DNA of 8,207 bases from positions 1 to 8,207 of the forward strand of contig CATPAS010000128.1 in the NCBI GenBank assembly GCA_955652075.1, given 5' to 3'. The stretch is from an uncultured Gaiellaceae bacterium. Its GTDB lineage: Bacteria; Actinomycetota; Thermoleophilia; Gaiellales; Gaiellaceae. The notes under the pieces are model-generated. The model had not been told where the DNA came from, made no database searches, and saw only the letters and a list, made by a program, of their open reading frames with translations. Both the position numbers and the translations under genes were made by a program. This document shows positions 6,272 through 8,207 of the stretch, piece after piece (within the stretch, counting starts at the first letter, position 1; every line of letters starts with the position of its first letter).

Positions 6272-7129
6272 CTAGCCCGCTCGCCTGAGCGGCAACGGGT
6301 AATAGACGCGGCTGTATTTGGGCAGGTACTTCACGATCGACGCGTTCTGCTTCTGTGCCGCGGCAATCCACGCCTGGAACGCTGGGGCTGCAAGGACGCG
6401 GCCCTTCTTCGCCATGTGGCCGTGCCAGAGACCACAAAGCTCCGCGCAGCGGATCTGGAAGAAGCCGGTGTGACGCGGGTTGACGTACGCGATGTTGTCG
6501 ACTCCAGGAACCGCGTCTGCCTTCACGCCGAGCTCGTACGCCCAGAACGAGTGCGTGACGTCGATCGAAGTGACGTGGAACGCCACGAGCGTGTGGTCCG
6601 GGATGGCGAGGTCGCGCGTCTCGATGCCGCCATACGTCGGATAACGGAAGGTCCAGTCCCATTGCTGTCCGATCACCTGCACCGGGAGGGCGTGTTGGTA
6701 GCCGGGCGGTTTCGCGGCCGGGTCCGGGCCCTGGCCGCCGCCGGCGCCGTGCGCGCCGGCGATCAACGTGTAGCTCCCCCACACCGCGAGGGCGAGCACG
6801 ATCGCGCTCGTCACCACGATCCACAGCAGTTGCGCTCCGGCGTGCCCTTTGATCGGCGGCCCATCGACGATCGCATCACTTGTCTCCCGGAAGAAGACGA
6901 ACGAGTAGATGAAGTAGACGAGGACTAGCAGCGCGATCGGGACCAGCAGGGCCGTCATCACGATGTTCGCGTTGCGCTGATCCGCGGACTCCACGGTCAT
7001 GTTCGGCGGTGGCAGGTGCGGCCCGAGCACCAGCACGATCAGCGGCACGGAAATCGCAGTCAGAACGAGCCAGATCGCGATGATCCGGCTCCCGTGCCTG
7101 GGGATGCGTTCGCCGGCGATCGTCGTCAT
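6272..7129 (-). CDS. coxB: Cytochrome c oxidase subunit II with complete CuA site
   Basis: A 285-residue protein that takes electrons from cytochrome c and passes them through CuA to subunit I. There are three hydrophobic segments (about 16-37, 56-80, 98-122), one more than the usual two; the first could be a signal sequence. The outward cupredoxin domain follows. The aromatic electron-entry segment QWDWTFRYP is at 156-164, and the CuA ligands are all there: His193, Cys228, Glu230 (backbone ligand and Mg ligand), Cys232, His236 and Met239 in CAELCGLWHGHM. No fused cytochrome c domain is present. The ATG at 7129 overlaps the stop of the upstream gene (ATGA); longer in-frame starts would run back into that gene and lack the expected subunit II start, so this start is preferred. 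Confidence 0.95.
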   Translation of the reverse strand: MTTIAGERIPRHGSRIIAIWLVLTAISVPLIVLVLGPHLPPPNMTVESADQRNANIVMTALLVPIALLVLVYFIYSFVFFRETSDAIVDGPPIKGHAGAQLLWIVVTSAIVLALAVWGSYTLIAGAHGAGGGQGPDPAAKPPGYQHALPVQVIGQQWDWTFRYPTYGGIETRDLAIPDHTLVAFHVTSIDVTHSFWAYELGVKADAVPGVDNIAYVNPRHTGFFQIRCAELCGLWHGHMAKKGRVLAAPAFQAWIAAAQKQNASIVKYLPKYSRVYYPLPLRRAG

Positions 7130-7782
7130 TGGCCCATGAGGTAGCCGTCCATCCAGCCGATGCTCTGCATGGGCCCGCCGAAGCCGAGTGGGAAGCCGAA
7201 AGCGCACGGGACGAAGCACTGCCAGCGGAACTTGCCCGGCTTGCCCGTCACGAACGAGAAAGTCACGGTCGTGTGCGTTTGCGCGAGGGTGCACGGAGCG
7301 ACGCTGCACGGGTTCTTCGCGCCTTTCGCGACGCCCTTGAGTGGCACGGACACTCCGAGATCGGGAATCGCGAACGTGTGCGACGCGAGATTCGGGTCGA
7401 GCACGTTCAACGTCTTGCCGTCGACGTTGATCGTCCCGCCGATCGTTCCGCGCGGCTGGCCCCAGAAGGGATTGCGCAAGCCTGTCGCGGTGTCGTATTG
7501 CAAGATGGTGACGTCCACCCTCGAGTAAGCGGGCACACGCAGGACAGTGCTGTGGACCCATTTGCCGCGCGGGTCCTGGGCCAGGTACGAGACCCAATCG
7601 GGGTGAGGTGCGTTCCCGAAGGAGGGGACGGTCTGCAACGTGAGGTGTACCCGGGGCTTCGATCCCGTCGCGGCGACGACCGGAGGCGCCACCGTCAGGT
7701 ACGAGACGATGTAATAGACGATCAGCGCGGTGCCGAAGGCCACCCCGGCAGCGACGGCGAGCGTGCGCGCAGCTCGGCTCAC
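7126..7782 (-). CDS. Membrane-anchored CuA-like cupredoxin, degenerate second subunit-II-like protein
   Basis: A 218-residue protein: one N-terminal membrane anchor (about 8-31), then an outward beta-rich domain. Two pieces match the CuA domain of subunit II: SHTFAIPDLGV around His135 (compare THSFWAYELGV in the coxB product) and CFVPC at 189-193. The second CuA His, four residues after the last Cys, is Phe197, and the Met three further on is Gly200; the nearest Met is 205. Cys159 and Cys164 form an extra pair. It might bind one copper, bind none, or act as an assembly or electron-entry partner. The GTG start overlaps the response-regulator stub (GTGA) and the stop overlaps coxB (ATGA), so it is made together with subunit II. 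No clear Shine-Dalgarno precedes it, which fits coupling. The fold assignment is likely; the function is unknown. Confidence 0.8.
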   Translation of the reverse strand: MSRAARTLAVAAGVAFGTALIVYYIVSYLTVAPPVVAATGSKPRVHLTLQTVPSFGNAPHPDWVSYLAQDPRGKWVHSTVLRVPAYSRVDVTILQYDTATGLRNPFWGQPRGTIGGTINVDGKTLNVLDPNLASHTFAIPDLGVSVPLKGVAKGAKNPCSVAPCTLAQTHTTVTFSFVTGKPGKFRWQCFVPCAFGFPLGFGGPMQSIGWMDGYLMGQ

Positions 7783-7910
7783 CGTACGCTCGTGCGACGC
7801 AGCCCGAGTTGACCGTCGTCCGTTTCTTCGACGGTCAAGCCCTCTGCCCCGAGGCCACGTGCAATGAAGGCTCGGATGCGTACGTCATCCTCAATCAGCA
7901 GGATCCACAT
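7779..7910 (-). pseudogene. Truncated OmpR-type response regulator (receiver N-terminus only)
   Basis: The frame from ATG 7910 encodes 43 residues that start MWILLIEDDVRIRAFIARGL and continue GAEGLTVEETDDGQLGL, then end at TGA. This is the first beta strand, the acidic Glu-Asp-Asp pocket and the first helix of a CheY-like receiver domain as found in OmpR/PhoB-family regulators. The phospho-acceptor Asp, the rest of the receiver and the DNA-binding domain are missing, and no other frame downstream continues them. It cannot work as a regulator. Its TGA overlaps the GTG of the cupredoxin gene, so if translated it acts as a coupled leader for the operon. An in-frame ATG at 7943 would add 11 residues. 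A remnant of gene fusion or deletion is the simplest reading. Confidence 0.65.
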
Positions 7911-7923
7911 CGGCCGGTGGCCG

Positions 7924-7929
7924 ACCCTA
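7924..7929 (-). promoter_or_regulatory. Possible -10 element of the oxidase operon
   Basis: TAGGGT on the minus strand fits the TANNNT pattern of a -10 box and lies in the expected place, downstream of the repeat array. No good -35 is visible at 17-18 bp spacing, as expected if an activator binds there. Transcription would begin about seven bases before ATG 7910, giving an almost leaderless message. Tentative. Confidence 0.3.
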
Positions 7930-7942
7930 ACAAACCGCACCA

Positions 7943-7980
7943 TTAATTTCCGGTTGACCCGTTATTGATTTCCAATTAAC
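7943..7980. repeat. Four TTRAY motifs at exact 11-bp period, likely OmpR-family operator
   Basis: On the plus strand TTAAT (7943), TTGAC (7954), TTGAT (7965) and TTAAC (7976) occur exactly 11 bp apart; read on the minus strand they are RTYAA units. Units 1 and 3 also share the following TTCC, making a 22-bp super-repeat. Tandem half-sites once per helical turn are the hallmark of binding by dimers of PhoB/OmpR-type regulators. The array lies in the most AT-rich stretch of the window, directly upstream of the regulator stub and the oxidase operon. Confidence 0.55.
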
Positions 7981-7986
7981 GCTCTG

Positions 7987-8207
7987 TGGCACTATCTGAC
8001 AGCCGCGTCCGAAGCGAGGACCTAGCCGGGCGCGCTCGGGTTTGGGGCAGTTGTTGGTACCGAGGAGTCGATCTGGTGGCCGTCTCCTCACCGGCAGCGT
8101 TAGTGGCCCACGCCGGCTGAGCCGGGATCGGCGGCGGCGGGGCCGAGTCGTACGCGGTCTCGCCCGCAGGGACCTCGGTCGAGAAGCCCGCGACCGGCCG
8201 TGGTCCC
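7987..8207. other. Right-edge region without a recognised gene
   Basis: No gene is identified. One minus-strand frame is open from the right edge (8206) to a TAA at 7976-7978, 76 codons, with mostly G or C in third positions in its first half and a proline-rich stretch (DSAPPPPIPAQP). It could be the C-terminal tail of a protein lying to the right, but in DNA this GC-rich open frames also arise by chance. I see no tRNA, no clear terminator and no mobile-element end. Confidence 0.3.

Noticed and set aside
7779..7910. Sequencing frameshift as the cause of the short response regulator.
   Set aside because: No other minus-strand frame beyond 7800 continues a receiver domain (no phospho-Asp strand or later motifs); instead a coherent membrane-anchored protein starts there with a typical 4-base overlap.
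8063..8120. Plus-strand GTG at 8076 with GGAG upstream.
   Set aside because: The frame stops after 14 codons and has no visible continuation or recognisable peptide.

Overview
This window holds one nearly complete cytochrome c oxidase operon, read entirely on the minus strand from about 7.9 kb down to 0.3 kb. The DNA is GC-rich throughout, third codon positions are mostly G or C, and GTG and TTG starts are common. Together with the gene content (SCO, CtaG, and CtaB with a CtaA-like N-terminus), this suggests a high-GC bacterium, most likely an actinobacterium and perhaps of the Thermoleophilia type. The lineage is an inference, because the window has no rRNA or other marker gene.

In transcription order (right to left) the layout is: an AT-rich control region with four 5-bp motifs at an exact 11-bp period (7943-7980); a 43-codon stub of an OmpR-type response-regulator receiver domain (7779-7910); a membrane-anchored cupredoxin that looks like a degraded CuA domain (7126-7782); coxB, subunit II with intact CuA ligands (6272-7129); coxA, subunit I (4360-6255); coxC, subunit III (3759-4358); ctaB, haem O synthase with an extra N-terminal four-helix bundle resembling half of CtaA (2570-3793); a 40-residue one-helix membrane protein (2423-2545); a SCO-type copper chaperone (1794-2417); ctaG, the CuB-site assembly factor (921-1790); and tlpA, a membrane-anchored thioredoxin (322-924). 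Genes overlap by 4 bases or are separated by only a few bases at almost every junction, so they are probably one coupled transcript. Past tlpA there is about 220 bp of intergenic DNA, then the start of an unidentified secreted or membrane protein cut by the left edge (1-104).

Together the genes cover the three core subunits, farnesylation of haem B to haem O, delivery of copper to CuA (SCO, with TlpA as thiol reductant) and to CuB (CtaG). No cytochrome c and no full-length CtaA are present here.

The unusual points are: subunit I keeps every haem and copper ligand but has lost canonical D- and K-channel residues; a second CuA-like protein lies next to the true subunit II; the operon begins inside a truncated response-regulator gene behind what looks like an OmpR-family binding array; and there is a small membrane protein with a strong ribosome binding site and a perfect hairpin over the coxC ribosome binding site.
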